From contig CAJUOC010000014.1 of assembly GCA_910587925.1 (NCBI GenBank), forward strand, positions 1 to 64,000: a DNA stretch of 64,000 bases. Reading direction: 5' to 3'. The first letter of the stretch is position 1; each line of letters opens with the position of its first letter. Origin of the DNA: an uncultured Muribaculaceae bacterium (GTDB lineage: Bacteria; Bacteroidota; Bacteroidia; Bacteroidales; Muribaculaceae). Positions 54,504 to 63,531 of the stretch are shown piece after piece. A model generated the notes under the pieces. The model was given only the letters and a program-made list of their open reading frames with translations, searched no databases and was not told where the DNA came from. A program made the translations under genes and the position numbers.

Positions 54504-56069
54504 ATGAATAAGATATATTCCATCATACTGGCCGCGGCCGCGCTCGCGACGGCAGCGTCGTGCTCTGAGCTCGACACCGACCTCGATACCATCGTGCCGG
54601 CCGAGTATGACCGCATCCTCACCCTGAAATCATCGGGCGTGCAGTCGGTGACCATGTCGGTCGCCGAGACCCGCCACTGCTACGACCTCGCCATCCTCAA
54701 GGGCGGCCTGCACAAGGAATTTGCCGCCGAGGCCATGCTCGAGGTGCTCACCCAGGAGGAAGTCGACGCTACATACAACGACAAGCTCGGCACCCGCTAC
54801 CGTGTGCTCTCGGCCGGCATGTACACCGTCACCGACTATCATATGACCATCGGCCGCGAGGCCACGGGACGGTCAGTGGTGGTGGCATTCAATGCGCCGC
54901 GCATCTACGCGGCCATGAGCCGCGCGGAGGAGAGCGGGAGCACCTTTGTGCTGCCCGTGCGCCTCACCAGCCCCTCCGACTCTGTCAATGTCAGCGGCAA
55001 CGAGGTGCTGCTGACCTGCGCCGTCGCCCCCGCGACCGTGTCGATGGAGCTTGCCCGCGAGCGGGTGCAGCTGCCATCCGACGAGGCCACCGCCACCGTA
55101 GACTTCGACATTACCAAGACCGGCGAGGTCACCACCGGCCTGAGTTTCTCGGTCAAGAGCCAGGAGGAACTCGACCGGCTGTACTCCGGACCCGAGGGCA
55201 TCGACTACACCCTCATCCCCGCCGACTGCTACACGATGGCACCCGAGGCTGAGATGGCTGCCGATGCCGTCACTCTCACTCACGGCATCGACTTCGACAT
55301 CGCCCGCGTGAAGGCATTTGCCGACGAGCACCCCTCGGCCGTGATGGCCCTGCCCCTCACCCTGCGCTCTCTGTCGCCGCAGGCGCTGGTCGACCGCTCC
55401 GACATGCTGCTCATCTGCGGCTTCCATACATACGAGAGCGAGGAGCTGTACGACAAGACCGGCTGGTCGGTGGCATACGGCACCGTGTGCATCCCGGCAT
55501 GCCCCTACCGATATATGTTTGACTGCGTCGAAGACGGCAACGGCTGGATGGGATACATCAACGACGGCTTCCCCGGCTCGCAGAATCTCGGCGACCCGTA
55601 TGTGGTGATCGACATGGGCACGCCATCGATATTCTCGGAGTTTGGCGTGCAGCTCGGCGACCGCATCTCCGGCGGATTCTACGACACCCACCCTGCCGCA
55701 GTGGAGTTTTATGTGACGGCCGCCACCGACCTCGACCCGCAGCTCACGCCCGAGGAGCGCGCCATACTCGAGGGCAACTCGGGATATGTGGGCGAGATGG
55801 GCCGTGACTATCTCGACCTGCACGAGCGCCTGCGGCAGTTTGATGCCGGCGTGGAGTGGGTCAAGGTATCGCAGGTAGGCCCCGTCGAAGCCACCCCGGC
55901 GGCAGTCGGCCAGTACTGGGGCAGCGTGGCCCCGAGCTTTATCGACAGCCGTATCAGCTCGCGCTATGTCAAGATGGTCGTGCGCCCCGGCACTCTTGCC
56001 GACCGCAGCAAAATCCATGAGTTCTATGCCCGCCGCATCGTGCGTATCGACGGCGAGAGTGTGCTCTGA
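54504..56069 (+). CDS. DUF1735 and discoidin-like surface lipoprotein
   Basis: A 521-residue lipoprotein (lipobox ASC, Cys20). Two DUF1735-type beta-sandwich domains (about 35-165 and 180-310) repeat the pattern of a Val/Thr-rich strand pair and a FVLPVRLTSPSD / VMALPLTLRSLSP edge; residues about 320-521 resemble a discoidin/F5-8C fold. Such proteins accompany SusCD in PULs that act on N- or O-glycans, serving as surface glycan-binding proteins. It lies 12 bases after SusD. Confidence 0.82.
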   Translation: MNKIYSIILAAAALATAASCSELDTDLDTIVPAEYDRILTLKSSGVQSVTMSVAETRHCYDLAILKGGLHKEFAAEAMLEVLTQEEVDATYNDKLGTRYRVLSAGMYTVTDYHMTIGREATGRSVVVAFNAPRIYAAMSRAEESGSTFVLPVRLTSPSDSVNVSGNEVLLTCAVAPATVSMELARERVQLPSDEATATVDFDITKTGEVTTGLSFSVKSQEELDRLYSGPEGIDYTLIPADCYTMAPEAEMAADAVTLTHGIDFDIARVKAFADEHPSAVMALPLTLRSLSPQALVDRSDMLLICGFHTYESEELYDKTGWSVAYGTVCIPACPYRYMFDCVEDGNGWMGYINDGFPGSQNLGDPYVVIDMGTPSIFSEFGVQLGDRISGGFYDTHPAAVEFYVTAATDLDPQLTPEERAILEGNSGYVGEMGRDYLDLHERLRQFDAGVEWVKVSQVGPVEATPAAVGQYWGSVAPSFIDSRISSRYVKMVVRPGTLADRSKIHEFYARRIVRIDGESVL

Positions 56070-56100
56070 TGCCACATCACTTTAAAACTAAATCTATCAG

Positions 56101-57552
56101 ATGAAAATCTCAAAATATATACCGGCTCTGCTCGTCGCCGCCCTGCTCACGGCCTGCGACGACACCGACATACCCGTAGCCGCCCCGCGCGAGGAACTCC
56201 CCGATGTGGAAGACAATATCTCGGGCGACCGCTACGACTATACCGCCACGGGCAAGCCCGAGCGCCCCTTCATCCACGACTACACGGCCTCGATGATGAT
56301 GAAATTCTACATGGCCGAGCCCGACCGCGCCACCGCCACCTCGCGGGTGTACATGACCTACGGGCAGGCCCTCGAGAATATCAAGGCTATCGACGCGCTC
56401 ACCCGCGGCGTGCATAAGATAGTGTATCTGGTGGGCTGGCAGTTTGACGGCCACGACGACCGCTATCCGGCGCTAAACGTATTCAATGAGGCTCTCAAGC
56501 GGGAGTCAGACGCCACCGCCCGCGACAGCTATCTGTGGCTGCGCTCCGAGGCCAAGAAGTACAATACCACGGTGAGCATACACATGCTCGTGGGCGACGC
56601 CTATACCAACTCGCCGCTGTGGCACGAGTACATCCGCAATGAGTTTATCTGCCGCGACGCCTCGGGCATGTTTGTCACCAACGGGGTGCTCATGGGCTAC
56701 CCGATGTACTGGATCAACCTGCACAACGAGTGGCGCAAGGGCTACTTGCAGCGCCGCCTCGACGAAATCACCGAGCTCGCCGACCTGGTCGACGCCGGCA
56801 CAGTGCACATCGATGCCTTCATGGGCCACGAGAGCACATACCACGATGTGACCCGCGAGATGCAGGAGACGGTGATACGCAAGGTATTCCGCTACATGCG
56901 CGACAAGGGCATCGATGTCACCTCGGAGCTGTACTGCTACGACCGCATCGACCCCATGATAGGTCTGCAGGCCGCCGCCTGGTGGAACGACATCCCCGCC
57001 ACGCAGCGTGCATCGCTGCCCCGCGAGCTCGCGGCCGGCGGCGTGAGCGGCCAGCTCAGCGGCAATGTATGGAGTGAGACGGGCTTCCTCTTCGGCGACA
57101 ATGTACAGGCCGAGGATATATTCCACTACGACCGCGGCTGGAATCAGTTCAAGCGCGACTTCTGCACGCAGACTCTCCCTTACCTGCTCTACGGGCAGCG
57201 CACCGTGGAGAGCTACGACGAGGCCGCCCGCCGAGTGACCTACTCGGGCGACCTGGTGGCCGACGCTGTCGCCCAGACTGTAAAGCTCGGCGGCGTGACC
57301 GTGCGCGACCACAACAATCTCTTCATGCCTGCCGCATGGATTACCGACCATCGTGAAATCATAGCCTTCTCGGAGAGCGGCTATGCCTCACGCCGCTGGA
57401 CGCTCCCGGCCGGATGGGAAGGTATCGCCGAGGTGGCTGCCCGCCCCATCACCACCGAGGGCCCGGGCGAGGCGACCGTAGTGCCCGTCGTCGACGGCAC
57501 TGTCACCCTCTCGCTCGGACGCTGCGAGATGATCTCAATCCAACCACTCTGA
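56101..57552 (+). CDS. GH101-like glycosidase lipoprotein
   Basis: A 483-residue lipoprotein (lipobox LLTAC, Cys19) with a probable TIM-barrel enzyme. VYLVGWQFDGHDDRYP near residues 108-123, TTVSIHMLVGDAY, TVHIDAFMG (Asp238) and VTSELYCYD (Glu276) line up in order with the blocks of GH101 endo-alpha-N-acetylgalactosaminidases (their GYQSEGHDS, nucleophile Asp and acid/base Glu). The family assignment rests on motif order only. If right, it would cut O-glycan (T-antigen) disaccharide from Ser/Thr or a related linkage. Paralog of the next gene. Confidence 0.55.
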   Translation: MKISKYIPALLVAALLTACDDTDIPVAAPREELPDVEDNISGDRYDYTATGKPERPFIHDYTASMMMKFYMAEPDRATATSRVYMTYGQALENIKAIDALTRGVHKIVYLVGWQFDGHDDRYPALNVFNEALKRESDATARDSYLWLRSEAKKYNTTVSIHMLVGDAYTNSPLWHEYIRNEFICRDASGMFVTNGVLMGYPMYWINLHNEWRKGYLQRRLDEITELADLVDAGTVHIDAFMGHESTYHDVTREMQETVIRKVFRYMRDKGIDVTSELYCYDRIDPMIGLQAAAWWNDIPATQRASLPRELAAGGVSGQLSGNVWSETGFLFGDNVQAEDIFHYDRGWNQFKRDFCTQTLPYLLYGQRTVESYDEAARRVTYSGDLVADAVAQTVKLGGVTVRDHNNLFMPAAWITDHREIIAFSESGYASRRWTLPAGWEGIAEVAARPITTEGPGEATVVPVVDGTVTLSLGRCEMISIQPL

Positions 57553-57557
57553 TAACC

Positions 57558-58949
57558 ATGAAACTCAAGACTCTGACTCTCGCCCTTGCTATCCTGGCAT
57601 CGGCATCCGCCCGCGCCGAGGTGAGCGGCGACTGGTACGACTACACCGTTACCGGCCAGCCCGAGCGGCCATACATACATGACTATCGGCAGAAGATGCT
57701 GATGAAATTCTATATGTCTGACCCCGACCGCGCCGGGCGCTCGACCAACATTTACATGACCTACGAGCAGGCGCTCGAAAACATCAAGGCTATCGACCGC
57801 ATCTCGCGTGGCATACCTAAAATCGTATATCTGGTGGGCTGGCAGTTTAACGGACACGACGACCGCTACCCCGACTTCGACGTGATGAACGAGGCGCTAA
57901 AGCGCCCCTGCGACGCCACCGCCCTCGACTCCTACCGCTGGCTGCGCGAGGAGGCCGCCAAGTACAATACCACCGTGAGCGTGCACCTGCTCGTGGGCGA
58001 CGCATACACCAACGCCCCCTCGTGGGACGAGTATGTGGCCAAGGGATACATCTGCCGCGATGAAAACGGCCGGCTCATGACTCCGGGCGTGCTCCAGGGC
58101 TATCCCATGTACTGGGTCAACCTCTACAATGAGTGGCGCGGCGGCGACCTGCAGCAGCGACTCGACGATGTGGTCGACATGCTCGACATCGCCGACGCGG
58201 GCACGATACACTTCGATGCATTCCTGCCCAATCCCTCGCCCTGGCATGGCGTGACCCGCGAGATGCAGGAGTCGACCATGCGTAAGGTACTCCGCTACAT
58301 GCGCGACAAGGGTATCGATGTCACCGCCGAGCTATTCTGCTACAACGGCCGCGACCCGATGATCGGGCTGCAACCGGCCGCGTGGTGGAACGACATGCCG
58401 GCCTGGCTCCGCGCCAAAGTCGGCCCGGAGCTGGCCACCGGCGGAGTGAGCGGCGCTCTGTCGACCGACAAGTGGCCCGAGGTGGGATTTCTCTTCGGCG
58501 ACAATGCACAGGCCGAGGACACGTTCCACTTAGGGCTGGGCTGGGACTCGTTCATACGCGAGTTTGCCACGCAGACTCTCCCCTGCATGCTCTTCAACTC
58601 CCGCCGGCTCGAGAGCTACGACCCCGAGGCCAAGCGCGTGACCTACTCGGGCGGTCTGGTGGCCGACGCCAAGGCCATGACCCTCACCGAGGGCGACCGG
58701 CTCCTGCGCCGGGCAGGCGACCTGCTCATCCCCACGACGTGGACGCCTCAGCCCGAGCTGATGGCTTACTCGGAGCATGGATATCAGTCGCACACATGGC
58801 AGCTGCCCCCCGACTGGGCCGCGCTCTCCAAGGTAAAGGCATACCCCCTCGGCCCCGACGGCGCCGGCAAGCCTGAGACCATACCTGTAAAGAATGGCTC
58901 CATCACTCTGTCGATGGCTCCCAACACTCTGCTTTCAATCCGGCAATGA
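57558..58949 (+). CDS. GH101-like glycosidase, periplasmic paralog
   Basis: A 463-residue paralog of the preceding lipoprotein, alike along its whole length (YLVGWQFNGHDDRYP, NTTVSVHLLVGDAYTNAP, TIHFDAFLP with Asp220, VTAELFCYN with Glu258). It has a cleavable type I signal peptide (MKLKTLTLALAILASASARA) instead of a lipobox, so it should be periplasmic or secreted while the other is lipid-anchored. The ATG at 57558 is chosen because it opens that signal; upstream in-frame sequence is inside the previous gene. It overlaps the next gene by 4 bases. Confidence 0.55.
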   Translation: MKLKTLTLALAILASASARAEVSGDWYDYTVTGQPERPYIHDYRQKMLMKFYMSDPDRAGRSTNIYMTYEQALENIKAIDRISRGIPKIVYLVGWQFNGHDDRYPDFDVMNEALKRPCDATALDSYRWLREEAAKYNTTVSVHLLVGDAYTNAPSWDEYVAKGYICRDENGRLMTPGVLQGYPMYWVNLYNEWRGGDLQQRLDDVVDMLDIADAGTIHFDAFLPNPSPWHGVTREMQESTMRKVLRYMRDKGIDVTAELFCYNGRDPMIGLQPAAWWNDMPAWLRAKVGPELATGGVSGALSTDKWPEVGFLFGDNAQAEDTFHLGLGWDSFIREFATQTLPCMLFNSRRLESYDPEAKRVTYSGGLVADAKAMTLTEGDRLLRRAGDLLIPTTWTPQPELMAYSEHGYQSHTWQLPPDWAALSKVKAYPLGPDGAGKPETIPVKNGSITLSMAPNTLLSIRQ

Positions 58950-61366
58950 ACCGACTCCACACTGCAACTCTCATACTGGCGTGCTCCGCCGCCGGCCTCA
59001 GCGCCGGCGGCAGCCTGCGCGCCCCGGCATACCCTCTGGTGATGGTCGACCCCTACACCAACATTTGGTCGATGACCGACACTCTGTATGCCGACCACAC
59101 CCGCCACTGGACCGACGCGCCCCACCCTATGCTGGGAGTGCTCACGGTCGACGGCACCGACTACCGCTTCATGGGCCGAGACTTTGAGGACATGAAGATG
59201 CTCGCCCCCACATCTGAGTGGGGCGAGTGGAACGGCCGCTACACCCTCGCCCGCCCCGACGGCGACTGGACTGCCGCGGGATACGACGACTCGGCATGGC
59301 CCTCGGGAGAGTCGGCGTTTGCCTCGACCATGTCCGGGGGCCGGCATGTGATGATACGCGGCGAGTGGTGCCGCCTGGGCGGCAACACGCTCTGGCCGAG
59401 CCGCGACATATGGGTGCGCCGCGCGGTCGACATCCCCGCCGATGCCCTCGACAAGGAAGTCTATCTCGAATACAGCCACAACGACGGCGCCGAAATCTAC
59501 GTCAACGGCTCTATGCTCGTGGATACCGGCAACCGCACTGCCGACCATGCCGTCGAGCGGGTGCCGTCCTCGCTGCTTCAGGCGGGACGCAACATCATCG
59601 CCGCCCACTGCCACAACTCTGTCGAGGAAGGATACATCGACTTCGGCCTGATGACCCGCACCCCGCGCCCTGAGCGATATACGCTCACCGCGCGGCAGAC
59701 ATCTGTGGCACTGTCGGCCACGCAGACTCGCTATACCTTCGACTGCGGCCCGGTCGAGCTGGAGCTGACGTTTACGGCGCCATTCCTGCCCGGAAGCCTT
59801 GAGCTGGCCTCGCGACCGATAAACTATATCACATACAAGATACGTCAGCGCGACGGCCGCTCACACTCTGTCGACTTGCGCCTGGAGGTATCGCCGCTGC
59901 TGGCGGTGGATTATCCCGGACAGCCTACTGTGGAAAGCATCACCGAGACCGACGGACTCACCCTGGCGTCAAGCGGCACCACCACACAGCGTATCCTCGA
60001 CAAGTGGGGCGACGACCGCCGCATCGACTGGGGATATGTGTATCTCGGGGTAGAGAGCCGCGGCTCGCAGGTAGATGTCGCCGACGGCCGCATCTCGCTG
60101 CTGCGCCGGCTGGGCGATGTCGGCCGGGCCGAGGGTATGGTGATGCTGGGATACGACGACATACGCTCGATACGCTACCTCGGCACCGACCTGCCTCCAT
60201 ACTGGAACCGCGACGGCCGCTCGTCGATGGCGGCGCAGATGCGCCTTGCAGCCGATGAGTATCCGCGGCTTATGCGCGAGTGTGCCGACTTCGACAGCCG
60301 CTTGCACGCCGATGCGGCCGCGGCCGGGGGCGAGGAGTATGCCGACCTCTGCGACCTGGCATGGCGCCAGACTTTCGCCGCGCACAAGCTGGTGGAGTCG
60401 CCATCGGGCGAGCCGCTTTACCTGTCAAAGGAAAATTTCTCCAACGGCTCCATCGGCACTGTCGATCTCTCCTACCCATCGGTGCCTGTGTTTCTGCTGT
60501 ACAATGTCGAGCTTGCCAAGGCTCTGATGAACCCCATCTTTGAGTACTGCTCATCGCCTGCCTGGGGCAAGCCTTTCGCCGCCCACGATGTGGGCCGCTA
60601 TCCCATCGCCAACGGCCAGAATTACGGCGGCGACATGCCTGTCGAGGAGAGCGGCAACATGCTCATCATGGCAGCCGCGATAGCCCGCGCCGAGGGCAAT
60701 GCCGACTATGCCCGCCGCCACTGGCCGCTGCTCACCCGGTGGGCGCAGTATCTGGAAGAGCATGGTCTCGACCCCGAAAACCAGCTCTGCACCGACGATT
60801 TCGCCGGACACTTTGCCCACAATACCAATCTCTCGGTAAAGGCAATTCTCGGCCTGGCCGCCTACGGCTACCTGGCCGGGATGGCGGGCGACGATGCCAC
60901 CGGCAAGGCTTATACCGCTAAAGCCCGCTCGATGGCCGGCGACTGGATGCGCATGGCCGACGACGGCGATCACTACCGTCTGACTTTCGACAAGCCGGGC
61001 ACATGGAGTCAGAAGTACAATCTCGTATGGGACCGCGTGATGGGCTGGGAGATATTCCCGCCTGAGGTCGCGGCCAAGGAGCTGGCATACTACCTCACCC
61101 GCATGAACCGCTACGGCCTGCCCCTGGACTCGCGCGAGACTTATACCAAGACCGACTGGATCATGTGGAGCGCGGCCATGGCTGAGCGTCAGGCCGACTT
61201 CCGCGCGCTGATTGAGCCGGTGTGGATGTTTATGCACCAAACCCACGACCGCGCCCCCATGGCCGACTGGATATGGACCGACCGCCCCTGCTCGCAGGCT
61301 TTCCGCAACCGCTCGGTGGTAGGCGCATACTTCATGAGGCTCCTCGACTCCAAGCTCAACGACTGA
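58946..61366 (+). CDS. Glutaminase A-like DUF4965/DUF1793 enzyme
   Basis: An 806-residue exported protein of the GtaA family (DUF4964, DUF5127, DUF4965 and DUF1793 blocks). The N-terminus has RAPAYPLVMVDPYTNIWSMTD; residues about 85-220 hold a jelly-roll insert (DIWVRRAVDIPADALDKEVY, EIYVNGSMLVDTGN); the C-terminal (alpha/alpha)6 barrel contains SKENFSNGSIGTVDLSYP, HDVGRYPIANGQNYGGDMPV and TDDFAGHFAHNTNLSVKA. Family members were called glutaminases, but many look like glycosidases in PULs; the substrate here is unresolved. It overlaps the upstream gene by 4 bases. Confidence 0.75.
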   Translation: MNRLHTATLILACSAAGLSAGGSLRAPAYPLVMVDPYTNIWSMTDTLYADHTRHWTDAPHPMLGVLTVDGTDYRFMGRDFEDMKMLAPTSEWGEWNGRYTLARPDGDWTAAGYDDSAWPSGESAFASTMSGGRHVMIRGEWCRLGGNTLWPSRDIWVRRAVDIPADALDKEVYLEYSHNDGAEIYVNGSMLVDTGNRTADHAVERVPSSLLQAGRNIIAAHCHNSVEEGYIDFGLMTRTPRPERYTLTARQTSVALSATQTRYTFDCGPVELELTFTAPFLPGSLELASRPINYITYKIRQRDGRSHSVDLRLEVSPLLAVDYPGQPTVESITETDGLTLASSGTTTQRILDKWGDDRRIDWGYVYLGVESRGSQVDVADGRISLLRRLGDVGRAEGMVMLGYDDIRSIRYLGTDLPPYWNRDGRSSMAAQMRLAADEYPRLMRECADFDSRLHADAAAAGGEEYADLCDLAWRQTFAAHKLVESPSGEPLYLSKENFSNGSIGTVDLSYPSVPVFLLYNVELAKALMNPIFEYCSSPAWGKPFAAHDVGRYPIANGQNYGGDMPVEESGNMLIMAAAIARAEGNADYARRHWPLLTRWAQYLEEHGLDPENQLCTDDFAGHFAHNTNLSVKAILGLAAYGYLAGMAGDDATGKAYTAKARSMAGDWMRMADDGDHYRLTFDKPGTWSQKYNLVWDRVMGWEIFPPEVAAKELAYYLTRMNRYGLPLDSRETYTKTDWIMWSAAMAERQADFRALIEPVWMFMHQTHDRAPMADWIWTDRPCSQAFRNRSVVGAYFMRLLDSKLND

Positions 61367-61388
61367 CTGTACATCCCACATCCGCACT

Positions 61389-61970
61389 ATGAACACACTC
61401 GACGACCGGGAACTCGCCCGACTCGCGGCAAACGGAAACATGGCGGCGATAGAATCGCTCTATCGCCGCCACTATCCGCTGCTGCTCAGCTTCGGTATCA
61501 AGTACTATGCCGACAGAGAGTTTGTACGCGACTGTATTCAGGATCTGTACGTCAAGATCATAAGCCGCAGCAACTCGCTGCGCCAGGTGGAGTATGTGCG
61601 CTCGTGGCTGCTTGTCTCGCTCAAAAACATTATGTTTGACCGCCTGAAGGTACTGCGGCCGTATACTCCTCTGGACGAGCTGCCCTTTACCAACATCGAT
61701 GCCGAGCTCACGTCATTTACCCGCGCCGAGGGGCTCGACGACGAGGAGCTGCGCACCCGCCGCGAGATGGTGGAGGCGTTTGCGGCCCTGTCGGGACAGC
61801 AGCGCATGGCCATCTACCTGCACTTTGTCAAAGGCATGTCGCACCGCGAGGTGGCGGCTTTTCTCGATATCAATGTGCAGAGTTCCAAAAACCTGCTATT
61901 CCGCGCGCTCTCCAAGATGCGCCGCTCGATGCTGCCGGCGCTGCTTGCGGCGATAGCCGCTATCGGATAA
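61389..61970 (+). CDS. ECF sigma factor of the PUL
   Basis: A 193-residue ECF sigma factor. Region 2 has LYRRHYPLLLSFGIKYYADR and FVRDCIQDLYVKIISRSNSL, with YVRSWLLVSLKNIMFDRLK; region 4 has LSGQQRMAIYLHFVKGMSHREV and NVQSSKNLLFRALSKMR. It belongs to the Bacteroidetes PUL-associated family that pairs with FecR-type anti-sigma factors. It is 22 bases behind the GtaA-like gene, so it looks co-transcribed with the PUL it likely activates; its presumed partner is the FecR protein encoded at 48061. Confidence 0.85.
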   Translation: MNTLDDRELARLAANGNMAAIESLYRRHYPLLLSFGIKYYADREFVRDCIQDLYVKIISRSNSLRQVEYVRSWLLVSLKNIMFDRLKVLRPYTPLDELPFTNIDAELTSFTRAEGLDDEELRTRREMVEAFAALSGQQRMAIYLHFVKGMSHREVAAFLDINVQSSKNLLFRALSKMRRSMLPALLAAIAAIG

Positions 61971-62044
61971 TACCATAGCCGGAGCCGAGGGCCTACGCTG
62001 ATTATGCCCACCTTTGCAGCCGTAAACATTCAATACGGCTTCAA

Positions 62045-62257
62045 ATGAATACTCCTGTCATCACCTGGGCGTGCATCATCGCCGCCATCGCGCTGCTATG
62101 CGCCATCGACGCGGCTGCGGCCGCCATACGCCGCAGTCGGCATCACCACCATCGTCTGCTGGACTCGGCCGACGAGCGCGAGCTGCTATACGCCCCCGGC
62201 GACCCCGCTCCCAATCATCCCGACCTCAGCGACTGCTACGATGAAGACGATCTCTGA
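62045..62257 (+). CDS. Small single-helix membrane protein
   Basis: A 70-residue hypothetical protein. One helix (residues about 6-27) is followed by a basic, His-rich turn (IRRSRHHHHRLL) and an acidic C-terminus (DPAPNHPDLSDCYDEDDL). A near-consensus CACCTTTG lies about 40 bases upstream. No known family is recognised. The ATG of the ThrE-type gene lies 17 bases before its stop, so the two are coupled. Confidence 0.5.
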   Translation: MNTPVITWACIIAAIALLCAIDAAAAAIRRSRHHHHRLLDSADERELLYAPGDPAPNHPDLSDCYDEDDL

Positions 62258-63023
62258 GGCGACAAGCTCCGCTCGCGCGTGCCGGCTCATGGCACAGTAT
62301 TGCGCGGCCCTGCTCGCGTGCGGAGCCACTTGCATACGCATCGACCGCAATGTGGAGCGCATAGCCCGCGCATACGGGCTCGACGCCCATGCCACCATCA
62401 TGCCGCGCCATGTGCATCTCTCGGTATGCGACCGCGACGGCTGCGATGTGCATACCGCCATTGCCACCGTCCCTGACACGGGCATCAGTTTTGATATGAA
62501 TACCCGGCTGAGCCGCCTGAGCTGGGAGGTGGCCGACACCCGGCCGCCGCTCGACTTCTTTGAGTCGCGGTATACGGCCATCATGAGAGGCAGCCGGCGG
62601 CATCTGCGGGCGACACCGCTGCTCGTGGCCCTGGCCAACGCATCTTTTTGCCGCCTCTTCGGCGGCGACGCGGGGGCAATGGGTGTGGTGTTTGCCGCCA
62701 CTATTGCCGGCTACTATGTAAAGCTGCGGCTGCTCGCCGCGGGGGTAGACTCGCGGGCCGTCTTTGCCATCTGCGCCTTTGTATCGTCGGTAATCGGAGC
62801 GACATGCTCGCTCTTCGATATCGGCTCGAGGCCGTCTATTGCCTTGGGCACAAGCGTGCTGTACCTGGTGCCCGGCATACCGTATCTCAACTCCTTCAGC
62901 GACATGCTCTACCGCCGCTATCTCTGCGCGCTGGGGCGGTTTGCCGACGCGATGGTGCTCACCTGCTGCCTGTCGGCGGGCATGTGCGCGGGTATGTGGC
63001 TGATGGGTGCAAAAATGTTTTGA
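62241..63023 (+). CDS. ThrE-family exporter, large subunit (DUF1212)
   Basis: A 260-residue protein with a cytoplasmic N-terminal half (TSSARACRLMAQYCAALLAC, IARAYGLDAHATIM, PDTGISFDMNTRLSRLS) and a membrane half of about five helices (LATLVALANASFCRLF-like, GYYVKLRLLAAG, YLVPGIPYLNSFSDML). This is the ThrE N-terminal half; in many bacteria it forms a two-protein threonine/serine exporter with the ThrE_2 subunit, which is encoded next. Amino acid export is inference. The start ATG overlaps the small upstream gene. Confidence 0.82.
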   Translation: MKTISEATSSARACRLMAQYCAALLACGATCIRIDRNVERIARAYGLDAHATIMPRHVHLSVCDRDGCDVHTAIATVPDTGISFDMNTRLSRLSWEVADTRPPLDFFESRYTAIMRGSRRHLRATPLLVALANASFCRLFGGDAGAMGVVFAATIAGYYVKLRLLAAGVDSRAVFAICAFVSSVIGATCSLFDIGSRPSIALGTSVLYLVPGIPYLNSFSDMLYRRYLCALGRFADAMVLTCCLSAGMCAGMWLMGAKMF

Positions 63024-63027
63024 TGCC

Positions 63028-63507
63028 ATGGCGACACAGATTTTACAAGATGCATTGTTTGCAGCGATAGCCGCTATCGGATTTGCCGCCATAAGCCGTC
63101 CGCCACGCCGCGCATATGCATACTGCGCGCTGCTTGCCGCCGCCGGCCACTCGCTGCGCTTTGCCCTTACCTCGCCCGGAAGCGATGCCCACATCATCCC
63201 GGCTACGCTGGCGGCGTCTTTCGTCATCGGATGCGTCGCAGTGCTGCTCTCGCCCCGTGCACACATGCCCGCCGAGAGCTATCTCTTCCCGGCGTTGCTG
63301 CCCATGATACCGGGTGTGTACGCATACCGGGCATTTGCCGGGATGGCCATGTGTATCTTCGCTCCATCGCAGGAAGCATTCATGCACAGCCTTTACCTGC
63401 TGGGCTACAATGCCCTCACATGCGGCTGCATATTGCTGTGCATGGTCACCGGCGCCGTATGCCCCATATTCATGCTGCGCCGCATTTCTTTCAGGGCCAC
63501 GCGATAA
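63028..63507 (+). CDS. ThrE-family exporter, small subunit (DUF3815)
   Basis: A 159-residue membrane protein of about five helices, beginning MATQILQDALFAAIAAIGFA. FALTSPGSDAHIIPATLAAS and ALLPMIPGVYAYRAFAGM are the ThrE_2 family blocks. It supplies the second half of the split ThrE exporter and sits 4 bases behind the first. An earlier in-frame ATG at 63007 would overlap the large subunit; the start at 63028 is preferred. Confidence 0.82.
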   Translation: MATQILQDALFAAIAAIGFAAISRPPRRAYAYCALLAAAGHSLRFALTSPGSDAHIIPATLAASFVIGCVAVLLSPRAHMPAESYLFPALLPMIPGVYAYRAFAGMAMCIFAPSQEAFMHSLYLLGYNALTCGCILLCMVTGAVCPIFMLRRISFRATR

Positions 63508-63515
63508 AAAATACC

Positions 63516-63523
63516 TATCTTTG
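63516..63523 (+). promoter_or_regulatory. -7 element of LysR gene
   Basis: TATCTTTG lies 8 bases before the LysR ATG at 63532, again implying a very short or absent leader. Confidence 0.5.
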
Positions 63524-63531
63524 CAATCACT

